DNA of 64,000 bases from Aquimarina longa SW024. GTDB lineage: Bacteria; Bacteroidota; Bacteroidia; Flavobacteriales; Flavobacteriaceae. A model generated the notes under the pieces. The model saw nothing but the letters and a program-made list of their open reading frames with translations. It had not been told where the DNA came from and did no database searches. Shown piece after piece: positions 1 through 8,403 of the stretch. Where the stretch lies: assembly GCF_001401755.1 (NCBI RefSeq), contig NZ_KQ474105.1:124634-188633 (forward strand), given 5' to 3'. The first letter of the stretch is position 1, and each line of letters opens with the position of its first letter. The position numbers and the translations under genes were made by a program.

Positions 1-597
1 TAAGCGATCATCAGTAGTGATATGAAGAATACATATAACCGCACTAGTTATTCTTGCAATTTCTACCAAGTATTGAAGTTCTCTACGTTTAAAATGAGTT
101 CTATAATCAGTAGGAAATACGATTTCTTTAGGTTTTTTATAATTGGCTTTTTCAGGAATAGCCAACACAGGACAATCTCTTACCTTTTCCATAGTCAGAA
201 CGGTAGTACTACCAAAAATCAGGTTACTAGCGTTGGTAGCACCTTTTGTACCCATAACAATCATTTCTATGTCTAGTTTCTTAACAGTATCCTTTATCGC
301 TTCTAAGATTCCGTTAAATTGAGATATCATAAAAAACTTATGATTTGATTTCTCATCTCTACAACTTAATCTTTCCAATAACTTACTTAATCCCTTTTCA
401 GATTTTTCTTTAGCTTCTTCATAAAGCCTTTCTCCAGATTCAGGAACCATCATGCTATCTATAGCATACCCTGTTGCATTAAATACATTAAGGATATAAA
501 AGTTACAGGTTTCATTTTTATATAGTTCTAAAGCATAAATTATAGCATTCCATGCATTCTTTGAAAAATCTGTAGGTAATAAAATCTTTTTTTTCAT
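1..597 (-). CDS. Universal stress protein, C-terminus beyond the window
   Basis: The reading frame is open from the ATG at 597 to the window edge (199 codons, no stop), so the C-terminal part is missing. It begins MKKKILLPTDFSKNAWNAI, the usual USP start (beta strand, then PTDFS). The end of the first domain carries a VMGTKGATNASNLIFGSTT stretch, which fits the G-2x-G-9x-G-S/T nucleotide-binding motif of ATP-binding USPs. A second USP domain starts with IVFPTDY and is cut by the edge. Tandem-domain USPs of about 280 residues are common in Flavobacteriaceae. An FNR-like box (654-667) and a -7 element (624-631) lie just upstream, so microaerobic or anaerobic induction is inferred. The precise stress role is unknown. 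Confidence 0.93.
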   Translation of the reverse strand, partial: MKKKILLPTDFSKNAWNAIIYALELYKNETCNFYILNVFNATGYAIDSMMVPESGERLYEEAKEKSEKGLSKLLERLSCRDEKSNHKFFMISQFNGILEAIKDTVKKLDIEMIVMGTKGATNASNLIFGSTTVLTMEKVRDCPVLAIPEKANYKKPKEIVFPTDYRTHFKRRELQYLVEIARITSAVICILHITTDDRL

Positions 598-623
598 CAC
601 TTAAGTCTTTAGGATTACTACAT

Positions 624-667
624 TAAATTTATAAGAATAATTCTGCTAAAACTATGATAATTATCAG
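624..667 (-). promoter_or_regulatory. FNR-like box plus -7 element for the first usp gene
   Basis: Positions 654-667 read ATGATAATTATCAG, an almost perfect TGAT-N4-ATCA palindrome. Exactly 22 nt downstream on the minus strand is TAAATTTA (624-631), one mismatch from the Bacteroidetes TAnnTTTG element. This puts the box near -41 and the likely transcript start about 20 nt before the usp ATG. The same arrangement recurs at seven other sites in this window. Confidence 0.75.
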
Positions 668-815
668 CTTACTTGTGTGATAATTAAAAAAAGGATATTA
701 GTATGAAATATTATTTTTTTTGATAATAAGTTCCTTTAATATGCTCTATAAAAAACTATGTTTATAATAGGGTGTTATTGGGATGTTAATTTCTAATTGT
801 TTAATAAACAAATCA

Positions 816-911
816 TTAGATGGCATTTTTGATAGTTAAAACATCAAGAATTGGAGTCACTTCTGATCTATGATATATTCGATTAAGAGATCTGTAGGGA
901 CTAGGGTTCAT
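816..911 (-). CDS. Possible 31-residue small protein between usp genes
   Basis: A short frame with ATG at 911 and TAA at 816 lies in the 372-nt gap between two usp genes. It starts MNPSPYRSLNRIYHRSEV and ends in a more hydrophobic stretch (PILDVLTIKNAI). An A-rich leader (AATTAAAATAA) precedes the ATG, as is common in this phylum. There is no paralogue in the window and no independent sign of selection, so it may be chance. The rest of the gap (598-969) holds only the FNR-like promoter at 624-667. Confidence 0.3.
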   Translation of the reverse strand: MNPSPYRSLNRIYHRSEVTPILDVLTIKNAI

Positions 912-969
912 TTATTTTAATTCTGGTATGTATTTACAGACCTGTAAACGATAAGCACTAAAGTTAATA

Positions 970-1821
970 TCATTGCATCCTTTCTTTTGAAGGAATTACC
1001 AAAAACGGAATATTAGTATGATAAGCTATCTGATTAATCACAGGTTTAAACAAAAGATTTTCAAAAAAAGAATGCTTATTATGGACCATGACCAATAAAT
1101 TGACTTTATATTTTTTTTCAAAATTTTCTACTGCTTCTAAAACATCCATGTCTTCTGCAATATGAAAAACATGAGCAGTATCCTTAAAATAGGTATCTAG
1201 ATTATCTTTTGTTTTTTGTTGATTACTATCTAATGCCACTCCATAATAAGCATTTAAGATGTGGAGTCTGGATAAGTGTTTGTTACATATTTCTTTTACT
1301 AAAGGTAAAGATGTGTTATCCATACTAAGGTTGTAATCCGTAGGAAATAAGATATCCTTAGGTTCTTCGAACCTATAATCCGAAGGAACTGCAATAATAG
1401 GGCAGTTTACTTTTTTTATAGTATACATTGTATGTGTACCTATAAAAATTTCTTTAGCACCAGTTGCTCCTTTGGTACCCATTATGATAAGATCGATATG
1501 ATAGTGGTCTACGACTTTTATAATCTCACCAATTAAAGTATTAAATGCTGATAATTTTATAAAACGATGTCTTAAGTTTTTAAACTCCTCTTTTATTTTA
1601 TGTTCTATTATTTCTAGATCTCGTTCTGAGTTCTTCATAGAAATATCATCAATTCTATAAGGTAGTGGATTTTCAACAAGATACCCCATATGATAAGAAG
1701 TAGGAGTAAAGGTATTAAGAAGATAAAAGGTAATCTCTTCATCTTTTAAAAAAAGCATAGCATATCGTATTGCATTCCATGCATTATCCGAAAAATCAGT
1801 GGGTAACAGAACTCGTTTCAT
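970..1821 (-). CDS. Universal stress protein, two USP domains
   Basis: A 283-residue protein starting MKRVLLPTDFSDNAWNAIRYAM. An in-frame start 14 codons upstream (1863) would add MIIEILKILKKYTT, which is not USP-like, so the ATG at 1821 is preferred. The first domain ends with the nucleotide-binding type motif VMGTKGATGAKEIFIGTHT; the second begins DILFPTDYNLS and lacks a clear G-2x-G-9x-G motif, which is normal for such tandem proteins. The next gene upstream is another usp that ends 83 nt before this start, so the two may be co-transcribed. No good FNR-like box is seen directly in front. A 7-bp hairpin (CATCCAT-GAT-ATGGATG, 1861-1877) lies in the spacer. Confidence 0.93.
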   Translation of the reverse strand: MKRVLLPTDFSDNAWNAIRYAMLFLKDEEITFYLLNTFTPTSYHMGYLVENPLPYRIDDISMKNSERDLEIIEHKIKEEFKNLRHRFIKLSAFNTLIGEIIKVVDHYHIDLIIMGTKGATGAKEIFIGTHTMYTIKKVNCPIIAVPSDYRFEEPKDILFPTDYNLSMDNTSLPLVKEICNKHLSRLHILNAYYGVALDSNQQKTKDNLDTYFKDTAHVFHIAEDMDVLEAVENFEKKYKVNLLVMVHNKHSFFENLLFKPVINQIAYHTNIPFLVIPSKERMQ

Positions 1822-1860
1822 TGTAGTATATTTTTTTAGTATTTTTAATATTTCTATAAT

Positions 1861-1877
1861 CATCCATGATATGGATG
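1861..1877. repeat. Short hairpin between two usp genes
   Basis: CATCCAT, loop GAT, ATGGATG: a perfect 7-bp stem in the 83-nt spacer between two usp genes. No T-tract follows on the minus strand, so it does not look like a normal terminator. It could affect the stability of the downstream usp transcript or be chance. Confidence 0.4.
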
Positions 1878-1904
1878 ACTAGATGTTAAACGGGCTAAAA
1901 AAGT

Positions 1905-2753
1905 TTAAGATCTTTCTAAATTCTGCATAGCTAAAAAAGGAATTTTAATATGCAAACCTATTTTATCTATGGCAGATTGATATAGAATACTTTCTAAATA
2001 AGAATGTCTAGAGTTGATCATAACCAAAAAATCTATAGTATTTTTTCTAATAAATACATTAATTGCTGCTGTAAGGTCTTCTGCATCTTCATTATGAAAA
2101 ACTAACTCTATATCGGGTAATGACGTTTTTAAAAATTTTTTGTTGTCCTTTTGCCTAATAGAAAGTTTATTATAATTAGAAACATGAAGAAAATGGATAA
2201 TAGACCTAAAACTTTTTGTTAATGTGTTTAGTAATTTTAATTCTCGTCGTTTAAATGGTAGTAGATAGTTTGTAGGAAATAAAATGTTTTTTGGGCGATG
2301 ATAACTACAGTTATCAGGAATAGCAAGTAACGGACAATTCACATGCTTTAAAACCTGTAGTGTATTACTCCCAAAAGTTAGTTTTCTATCATTAGTCTTT
2401 CCTTTTGTACCCATGACTATAATATCTATATTCTCCTGATTTACCAAATCATTGAGTTCGTTTGTCAGATTTCCAAACTTAGATAATATTGTATAGTTAT
2501 GTCGAGGGTTTGGCGAAACCTGTTGTATGGTAGAACAGACTTTTTCTAATGCTATATCTGAGGTTTTATGCATCATCTCTTTTAATTTTTCAAAAACATC
2601 CTGAGAAGCTAGAGTACTAGTATTGTACACTTCATCAGCGTATACATGTATTATAAAAAAACAAGAATGTTCATACTTAAATAACTCTGCCGCATATCGC
2701 AAAGCATTCATGGCATTTTCTGAAAAATCTGTAGGGATTACTATTTTTCTCAT
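1905..2753 (-). CDS. Universal stress protein, two USP domains
   Basis: A 282-residue tandem USP starting MRKIVIPTDFSENAMNALRYA. The first domain carries VMGTKGKTNDRKLTFGSNT, fitting the G-2x-G-9x-G-S/T nucleotide-binding motif. The second domain (ILFPTNYLLPFKRREL) lacks that motif. A degenerate FNR-like box (2806-2819) with a perfect TAATTTTG -7 element 22 nt downstream precedes it, suggesting it leads the usp run and responds to low oxygen. Its divergence from the neighbouring copies suggests an old duplication. Confidence 0.94.
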   Translation of the reverse strand: MRKIVIPTDFSENAMNALRYAAELFKYEHSCFFIIHVYADEVYNTSTLASQDVFEKLKEMMHKTSDIALEKVCSTIQQVSPNPRHNYTILSKFGNLTNELNDLVNQENIDIIVMGTKGKTNDRKLTFGSNTLQVLKHVNCPLLAIPDNCSYHRPKNILFPTNYLLPFKRRELKLLNTLTKSFRSIIHFLHVSNYNKLSIRQKDNKKFLKTSLPDIELVFHNEDAEDLTAAINVFIRKNTIDFLVMINSRHSYLESILYQSAIDKIGLHIKIPFLAMQNLERS

Positions 2754-2775
2754 TATTCTAATTTTGGATACTACC

Positions 2776-2819
2776 CAAAATTAGAAAATCATTATAGTAA
2801 GAACTATGACTTATATCAG
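2776..2819 (-). promoter_or_regulatory. FNR-like box plus -7 element for usp at 1905-2753
   Basis: The box at 2806-2819 reads ATGACTTATATCAG (TGAC-N4-ATCA, one half-site altered). TAATTTTG, a perfect TAnnTTTG match, lies 22 nt downstream on the minus strand at 2776-2783. The usp ATG follows about 22 nt later. Confidence 0.72.
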
Positions 2820-2866
2820 TTTCAATAGATGTAAGAGAGATCAAAAAGAAGTGGAGCTATTTGTAA

Positions 2867-3424
2867 TTACATCAGTTTTTGGAAATACTCCAGATGACTA
2901 TCGAGAACAACAAAATTTTTAATCTTTGCTTCCTCTTCTGCTTTACGAATCACTATTGACTCTAAAAAAAATAGTTCTTTTTCAAAATTAGATGCCTCTT
3001 CCTTATTCATTATACCTCCTTGGTATTCTAGTGTTTTTTTACTAGCAAAAGATAACCTATTAAAATATAATGGATCTATAAAACATAAGTATCTTTTGGA
3101 TTTTACATGATTAGCAACAGGAGCAATAACTCGATTAGAAAACCCTTTTTCTTTTAGATAAATTTCTCCCCACTTATCATGTGCATCTATACCAAAATCC
3201 CCCATAGTTTTTAATTCGTCTTTTTGAAACTCTAAAGGTGTTAAATGCCCAATATCATGTAAAAACCCAGAGAGTATTAATTCTCTATCATATCCTTTTT
3301 CTTTTGCGATTAACCCAGTTTGAACACTGTGTGACAACATACTACATTGTTCTCCATATTCTATATGTCCATGTTTTTTATAGATTGAAATGATTTCCTT
3401 AGCAATAATATTATTTGAGCGCAT
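2867..3424 (-). CDS. PhnZ/TmpB-like HD-domain mixed-valent di-iron oxygenase
   Basis: A 185-residue HD-domain protein. The ATG at 3424 (MRSNNIIAKEIISIYKK) is preferred over an upstream in-frame start at 3469 that adds a hydrophobic stretch. Likely metal ligands are H32, H56-D57, H82 and H106. The segment HVKSKRYLCFIDPLYFNRLS, followed by AS, then EYQGGIM, closely matches the PhnZ family signature (HVxAKRYLC, LSxAS, LQGGPM). PhnZ and TmpB cleave a 1-hydroxyphosphonate carbon-phosphorus bond with O2, releasing phosphate. In the C-terminal signature, where I recall RRWDDxAK for the family, this protein has RKAEEEAK, so the last Asp ligand appears replaced by Glu. The start overlaps the DUF5690 gene by 14 nt, so the two are co-translated with the dioxygenase. 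The substrate is unknown. Confidence 0.8.
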   Translation of the reverse strand: MRSNNIIAKEIISIYKKHGHIEYGEQCSMLSHSVQTGLIAKEKGYDRELILSGFLHDIGHLTPLEFQKDELKTMGDFGIDAHDKWGEIYLKEKGFSNRVIAPVANHVKSKRYLCFIDPLYFNRLSFASKKTLEYQGGIMNKEEASNFEKELFFLESIVIRKAEEEAKIKNFVVLDSHLEYFQKLM

Positions 3425-4658
3425 AAAAACGTTTTTTAAAATAAAAAAAGGAAAAAAGTAAACACCCAATTCCTAGAATACTACAGATATAAATCATCTG
3501 CGTAAAATACTCATATATAGAAGTTTTAGGGTAAAACAGTTCTTTTACGAGTAAAATTAATACTGTACCTGAGTAGCTTATGGCATCTGCAACATAAATT
3601 AAAAAACCAGCATTACTTTTAAATTTAAAAAGTGATGAAATACGTTCAAAAACCATGCTTCCTAATGGGACATAGGTCATAAAAAGACCTAAACCAGATA
3701 ATGTCATCCACCAAAATGGAGAAATATTTTGAGTCACTTGGTATAAAAAAGTAATGATAAGTTGAAGTAGTAATCCCAGAAACATTAAAATCTGCATGGT
3801 AGATAACGCTTTTAAATTATCCTTTATAAAAATAAATAACCCTAGTATAAATAAAATAAATATAGTTATCCAAACTTCAGTTTGTGTAAATAATGCCGCA
3901 GAATTTCCGTGCCCTAGTTTTTTCCATAATTCTGCTACAAAATTATCACGCAAATCTCTAAAGCCAGTCATTAAGAATAGTAATATGATTAAAGCAATTA
4001 GACCAGGAGCTAATTGAGAGAACATCTTTTTTCGATCGTTATCTGTCATAACGACTCTTTTATTTCTGTTTTTAATGTCCTCTTTTGTGGGAGGTGGAAT
4101 TTTCTCGATACTCCAAACAGCAATAAATAATGGAATAATAAATAAAGCACCTGTATAGAAAGGCATCCAAAATTCTGAAATATTATAGTTAGTCATCAAC
4201 AATTTTCCTACAGATTTTGTCATTCCTGAAGCAATAATATAGCTTGCACTTAAGATTGCAGCCAATACTTCAGTTATTGTTCTCCCCTCTAAATAAGAAA
4301 AAACTAATCCCCAAATCATTCCAAGTGGCATTCCATTAAGTACTAAAAAAATAGATTTATACTGTTGCGGAACTATCGCAAAGCCTAATAAAGCTAGCTC
4401 AGCAAATAAAATGAAACCAATAATATATGTAGCTCTATTTTTAAAGCCCGTACCAGAAATAAATTTAATTCCTATAAACTTACTTAATGTATACCCAATC
4501 ACTTGAGCAATAACTAAAACTACTTTAAAACTTATCCCTAATAGTTGTAACCCCTCAAAAGTAGCTGCTGTAAATGGTTTTCTAAAGGCATACATACAGA
4601 AATAAATAATAAAAGCTGATAAACCTATATGTAAAACAAGCCGTACTTTAGTACTCAT
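3411..4658 (-). CDS. DUF5690 family membrane protein, candidate importer
   Basis: A 415-residue polytopic membrane protein with about 12 hydrophobic segments and a charged central loop around residues 190-212, as in MFS-type permeases. It starts MSTKVRLVLHIGLSAFIIYF and contains CMYAFRKPFTAATFEG and the central GFRDLRDNF, which I associate with the Bacteroidetes family DUF5690. Its ATG overlaps the stop of the dioxygenase gene (TAATG), and its 3' end overlaps the HD oxygenase gene, so all three form one tight operon. The context suggests transport of the substrate consumed by the two oxygenases. This is inference; the family has no established substrate that I know of. Confidence 0.75.
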   Translation of the reverse strand: MSTKVRLVLHIGLSAFIIYFCMYAFRKPFTAATFEGLQLLGISFKVVLVIAQVIGYTLSKFIGIKFISGTGFKNRATYIIGFILFAELALLGFAIVPQQYKSIFLVLNGMPLGMIWGLVFSYLEGRTITEVLAAILSASYIIASGMTKSVGKLLMTNYNISEFWMPFYTGALFIIPLFIAVWSIEKIPPPTKEDIKNRNKRVVMTDNDRKKMFSQLAPGLIALIILLFLMTGFRDLRDNFVAELWKKLGHGNSAALFTQTEVWITIFILFILGLFIFIKDNLKALSTMQILMFLGLLLQLIITFLYQVTQNISPFWWMTLSGLGLFMTYVPLGSMVFERISSLFKFKSNAGFLIYVADAISYSGTVLILLVKELFYPKTSIYEYFTQMIYICSILGIGCLLFSFFYFKKRFYALK

Positions 4659-5728
4659 TATACATCTTGTTCTAAGATATTTATTTTACTATATAAAGCA
4701 TCTTTATCGGTATAACAACCCTGTAAATGACGTTCTCCATGTAAGCTATATGATGTTCTGCCATGTAAAATTCGTTCATTGTCATAAATAATTAAATCAG
4801 AAGGATTTAGTTTAAACTGCAATTGATTGTCTCTATTTTGAAGTTGGTTTTCAAAATATTGGTATGCTTTATAATAGGTTAGCATGATATCATCACTAAA
4901 ATTAAAAGGCTGAATAGATCGATTATTAAATTTTATTTTTTCTATGTTTTTTTGAAGATCTAACTGAATAATTGGAGCTTCATTTTTAAGCCAATGCTCA
5001 CTGCTCTTAAACTCAAATTGTACTAAATAACGACTCAGTACCTCAAAATACTCAGGATAGTTTTCTCTTAGTTTTGTAGCTACATTAAATCCATCTATCA
5101 AAATAGTTTCTCCTCCTGTAGTATCCGATTTTAAACAATGCAATAATTGAATTGTAGGTGTTGGATTTCTATATGGATTGTCAGTATGTGGAGGTAAACC
5201 TAATTGTGTATCCGCTAAATTTTCTGGATCATTTTTAGCAATTACATCATAGTATTTTCCGTAATTGGTTTCTCTTACGTAGCCAAAAAGAGCAACTACT
5301 TCCAATAATTTTTTGGTTTCGGTAGGAACATTAGTTATTTGAGTGAAGCCATATTCTCTTATGTTTTTAAGACATTCTAAGAGTATTTTTTGATCAGAAA
5401 TTATAGTTTGATAATCAAAAATAGAATATTCCGACAACTGACTCCATAGAGTAGTTTTATATTCTTTTTTAGAAAGCATATTCTTTAAATAAGAATAAGA
5501 ATACTCTACAGTACCATTGTCCCATTCAATCCACAAAGAATTTTCAGTAGTCTTAATTGATTTAGGTCTACTCTCTAGATCAATAGTTATAGACTCGGTG
5601 AGTTTTTGCCCATTTTTATGGCGGTTTTTAGGGGTATTATCCCTTAACCAAGCATAAAAAAAAGTATCAGAAGTATTATCCGTTAACCAATTAATAATTA
5701 TTCTATCGTCTTTTTCTAGTACTTGCAT
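4658..5728 (-). CDS. TmpA/gamma-butyrobetaine-hydroxylase-like 2-oxoglutarate dioxygenase
   Basis: A 356-residue Fe(II)/2-oxoglutarate dioxygenase. The ATG at 5728 (MQVLEKDDRI) is preferred over a GTG at 5746. The catalytic core carries GLPPHTDNPYRNPTPTIQLL, with H181 and D183 as iron ligands, and H322 in RILHGRTSY as the third; R333 is a candidate 2-oxoglutarate contact. The N-terminal region (about 1-85) resembles the DUF971-like domain of gamma-butyrobetaine hydroxylases and TmpA (WLRDN), but the cysteines that bind zinc in that domain are absent. Next to a PhnZ-like gene this points to the first step of a PhnY/TmpA-type pathway, hydroxylating a phosphonate beside its phosphorus. A true gamma-butyrobetaine or trimethyllysine hydroxylase is the main alternative. 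Confidence 0.82.
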   Translation of the reverse strand: MQVLEKDDRIIINWLTDNTSDTFFYAWLRDNTPKNRHKNGQKLTESITIDLESRPKSIKTTENSLWIEWDNGTVEYSYSYLKNMLSKKEYKTTLWSQLSEYSIFDYQTIISDQKILLECLKNIREYGFTQITNVPTETKKLLEVVALFGYVRETNYGKYYDVIAKNDPENLADTQLGLPPHTDNPYRNPTPTIQLLHCLKSDTTGGETILIDGFNVATKLRENYPEYFEVLSRYLVQFEFKSSEHWLKNEAPIIQLDLQKNIEKIKFNNRSIQPFNFSDDIMLTYYKAYQYFENQLQNRDNQLQFKLNPSDLIIYDNERILHGRTSYSLHGERHLQGCYTDKDALYSKINILEQDV

Positions 5729-5944
5729 CTTTTTTATTTTGAACACTTGGTAAATTTATATCTTGAAAAAATAGTAAAGAGGTTAATTTTATTATTAAAA
5801 CGTTAATTAATTGATGTAAAACAGTAGTTTAAGTATTTCTTAAATGCCTTGTGTAGTTTTGTTTTCTGATTTTTTTTTCAAAAAAACCAATATATAGCGC
5901 TGATTTATAGTCAGGTATTGATAAACTGTGTCGATTACAGAAGT

Positions 5945-5988
5945 ATGATATTTATCATAGAATATTCAGTAGAGGTTTTTAAAATTTG
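5945..5988 (+). promoter_or_regulatory. FNR-like box plus -7 element for ccoI
   Basis: A perfect palindrome ATGATATTTATCAT (5945-5958; extends to TATGATA-TT-TATCATA) is followed after 22 nt by AAAATTTG (5981-5988), one mismatch from TAnnTTTG. The predicted transcript start lies just before the ATG at 6004. The element covers the TTG at 5986, arguing against that codon as the start. Confidence 0.78.
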
Positions 5989-6003
5989 CAACAAATAAAT
6001 TCT

Positions 6004-8403
6004 ATGTCAGAGTCTACTTGTTTTCACTGTGGGAATGATTGCAATAAGACAGTAATCAAATTTGATCAAAAAATATTCTGTTGTAATGGATGCAAAACGG
6101 TGTATGATATTTTTTCTTCTAATGATCTATCCTGTTATTATGATTTACAATCAGCTCCTGGAGCCATTCCTGAAGAAGTCATAGGAAAATATGATTACCT
6201 AGATACTCCTGCCATTGCTAAAAAATTAATAGAATTTAGCGATGGAAATACCGAAATCATTACACTATATATCCCTCATATGCATTGTAGTTCTTGTATT
6301 TGGATATTAGAAAACCTACATAAGCTTCAACCAGCAATTACAGCATCTCAGGTTAATTTCCCTAAGAAAACAGTTCGTATAACGTTTAATAATGATCGTA
6401 TTTCGCTTAAGATGCTAGTTGTTTTACTAAACTCTATCGGTTATGAACCTTATATCAGTTTGGATGACTATACTACAGGAGAGAGGCAAGTAAATCGAAG
6501 TTTGATTTATAAACTTGGGATTGCTGGTTTTGCTTTCGGAAATGTAATGTTTTTATCGTTCCCTGAATATTTTGAAGTGTCAGAATATTGGTTAGAGCAA
6601 TATAAATTTGTTTTTCGGTGGTTGATGTTTGCATTTTCACTACCTGTTGTATTTTATGCTGCTCAGGACTATTTTATTTCGGCTTATAAAGGATTACGAT
6701 CTAGAATATTAAATATTGATGTACCCATTGCACTTGGGATTTTAGTACTTTTTATAAGGAGTACTGTAGAGATTATTTTTGATTGGGGGACCGGTTTTTT
6801 TGATAGCCTTACAGGATTAGTATTCTTTCTGTTATTAGGAAAATTTTTTCAACAAAAAACCTATTCCTTTTTATCTTTTGAGAGAGATTATAAGTCCTAT
6901 TTTCCTATTGCAGTAACCAAACTTACTGATACATCTAATATAAAAAAAGAAGAAGAAAGCATACAAGTATATGATATTAAGAAAGGAGATCGATTATTGA
7001 TCAGAAACGGAGAGTTAATTCCTGTAGATGCTATTCTGATTAATGGTAATGCACAAATTGATTATAGTTTTGTAACAGGAGAAAGTAAATCAGTTGCTAA
7101 ACAATCCGGCGATACTCTTTTTGCAGGAGGGAGACAACTTTATGGAGCCATAGAAATTGAAGTTTTAAAATCAGTAGAACAAAGCTATCTTACACAATTA
7201 TGGAGCAATGATGTATTTAATAGAGATAAATCAGCTTCGTTTACTAATCTGACGGATACAATTAGTAAATATTTTACTATCACAATTTTATGTATAGCAG
7301 TAATTGCAACTACTTTTTGGTTGTTCGTAGACTCATCAAAAGCCGCACAAGTATTTACAGCAGTACTGATTATAGCATGCCCTTGCGCACTAGCATTAGC
7401 AAGACCTTTTGCATTGGGTAATATCCTTCGTCTCTTCGGAAAAACCAAGTTTTATTTAAAAAATGCAGATGTTATCGAGCGATTAGCCCTATCAGATACA
7501 ATGATTTTTGATAAAACAGGAACAATTACTTCTATGCAAACAAATGAAGTGGTATATGAAGGAATGAAACTAACAGTAGCAGAAGAAGCACTACTTAAGA
7601 ATACATTAAGATCATCGAATCATCCACTTAGTAGAGCACTATATAATATACTAGCAGCGCATGATATTTTAACATTAGACGAGTATGAGGAGTATATAGG
7701 AAAAGGGATTAAAGGCAGGTTAGAAGATGATACTATTAAAATAGGTTCGGCAAGCTTTATAGGAAAGAATACAGAGTCTAAGACTAAAAACACAACCGTT
7801 CATATCAGTACTAATAAGCATTATAAGGGACGTTACGTGTTTCATAACCAGTATAGAAAAGGAGTTGAAAAAGTTTTTAGGCAATTGTATAAGAATTATA
7901 AACTAGCAATTTTATCAGGTGATAATGAAGGAGAAAAAGAATATTTAGAAAAACTACTCCCAGAAAATACGTCACTATTATTTGATCAAAAACCAGACGA
8001 TAAATTAAATTATATCAAATCATTACAACAGCAAAATCGAGATGTTGTAATGGTTGGTGATGGATTAAATGATGCAGGAGCTTTGGCACAAAGTAATGTA
8101 GGAATAGCTGTTTCAGAAAATGTAAATGTATTTTCTCCAGCATGTGATGCTATTTTGGATGCTTCAAAATTTGATATGATATCATCTTACCTCGATGTAT
8201 CTAAAAAAGCAATTACAATTATTAAATCAAGTTTTGCACTATCGTTTATGTATAATATTATAGGATTATATTTTGCCGTTACAGGGCAACTATCACCTGT
8301 GATAGCAGCAATATTAATGCCTCTGAGTTCTATCTCTATTGTTGTATATGTTACAGTGCTTACAAACTGGTCTGGAAAAAAAATAATATCAAAACAAGCA
8401 TGA
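6004..8403 (+). CDS. ccoI: Copper-translocating P-type ATPase for cbb3 oxidase assembly
   Basis: A 799-residue P1B ATPase. The N-terminus has a cysteine-rich segment (CFHCGNDC, then FCCNGCKTVYDIF) and a heavy-metal-associated domain with MHCSSC near residue 90. The catalytic core shows FVTGES, the copper-selective CPC in IACPCALALARPFA, FDKTGTIT with the phosphorylated Asp, the SNHPLSRAL nucleotide-binding motif and VGDGLNDAGAL. This layout is that of CcoI/FixI, which supplies copper to the haem-copper centre of cbb3 oxidase. An upstream in-frame TTG (5986) is rejected because it falls inside the -7 element. The 3' end overlaps the PdxH-like gene by 4 nt. It is far from ccoNOQP (32.8 kb) but shares the FNR-like promoter type. 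Confidence 0.92.
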   Translation: MSESTCFHCGNDCNKTVIKFDQKIFCCNGCKTVYDIFSSNDLSCYYDLQSAPGAIPEEVIGKYDYLDTPAIAKKLIEFSDGNTEIITLYIPHMHCSSCIWILENLHKLQPAITASQVNFPKKTVRITFNNDRISLKMLVVLLNSIGYEPYISLDDYTTGERQVNRSLIYKLGIAGFAFGNVMFLSFPEYFEVSEYWLEQYKFVFRWLMFAFSLPVVFYAAQDYFISAYKGLRSRILNIDVPIALGILVLFIRSTVEIIFDWGTGFFDSLTGLVFFLLLGKFFQQKTYSFLSFERDYKSYFPIAVTKLTDTSNIKKEEESIQVYDIKKGDRLLIRNGELIPVDAILINGNAQIDYSFVTGESKSVAKQSGDTLFAGGRQLYGAIEIEVLKSVEQSYLTQLWSNDVFNRDKSASFTNLTDTISKYFTITILCIAVIATTFWLFVDSSKAAQVFTAVLIIACPCALALARPFALGNILRLFGKTKFYLKNADVIERLALSDTMIFDKTGTITSMQTNEVVYEGMKLTVAEEALLKNTLRSSNHPLSRALYNILAAHDILTLDEYEEYIGKGIKGRLEDDTIKIGSASFIGKNTESKTKNTTVHISTNKHYKGRYVFHNQYRKGVEKVFRQLYKNYKLAILSGDNEGEKEYLEKLLPENTSLLFDQKPDDKLNYIKSLQQQNRDVVMVGDGLNDAGALAQSNVGIAVSENVNVFSPACDAILDASKFDMISSYLDVSKKAITIIKSSFALSFMYNIIGLYFAVTGQLSPVIAAILMPLSSISIVVYVTVLTNWSGKKIISKQA

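Noticed and set aside
1866..1879. FNR-like box before the usp gene at 970-1821 (ATGATATGGATGAC)
   Set aside because: One half-site is broken and there is no TAnnTTTG at 22 nt; the sequence is better explained as a hairpin.
5729..5746. GTG start for the 2-oxoglutarate dioxygenase
   Set aside because: An ATG six codons later fits better and the extra residues show no family similarity.
5986..6003. TTG start for ccoI, six codons upstream
   Set aside because: It falls inside the -7 promoter element at 5981-5988, and the ATG at 6004 gives the usual CcoI N-terminus.
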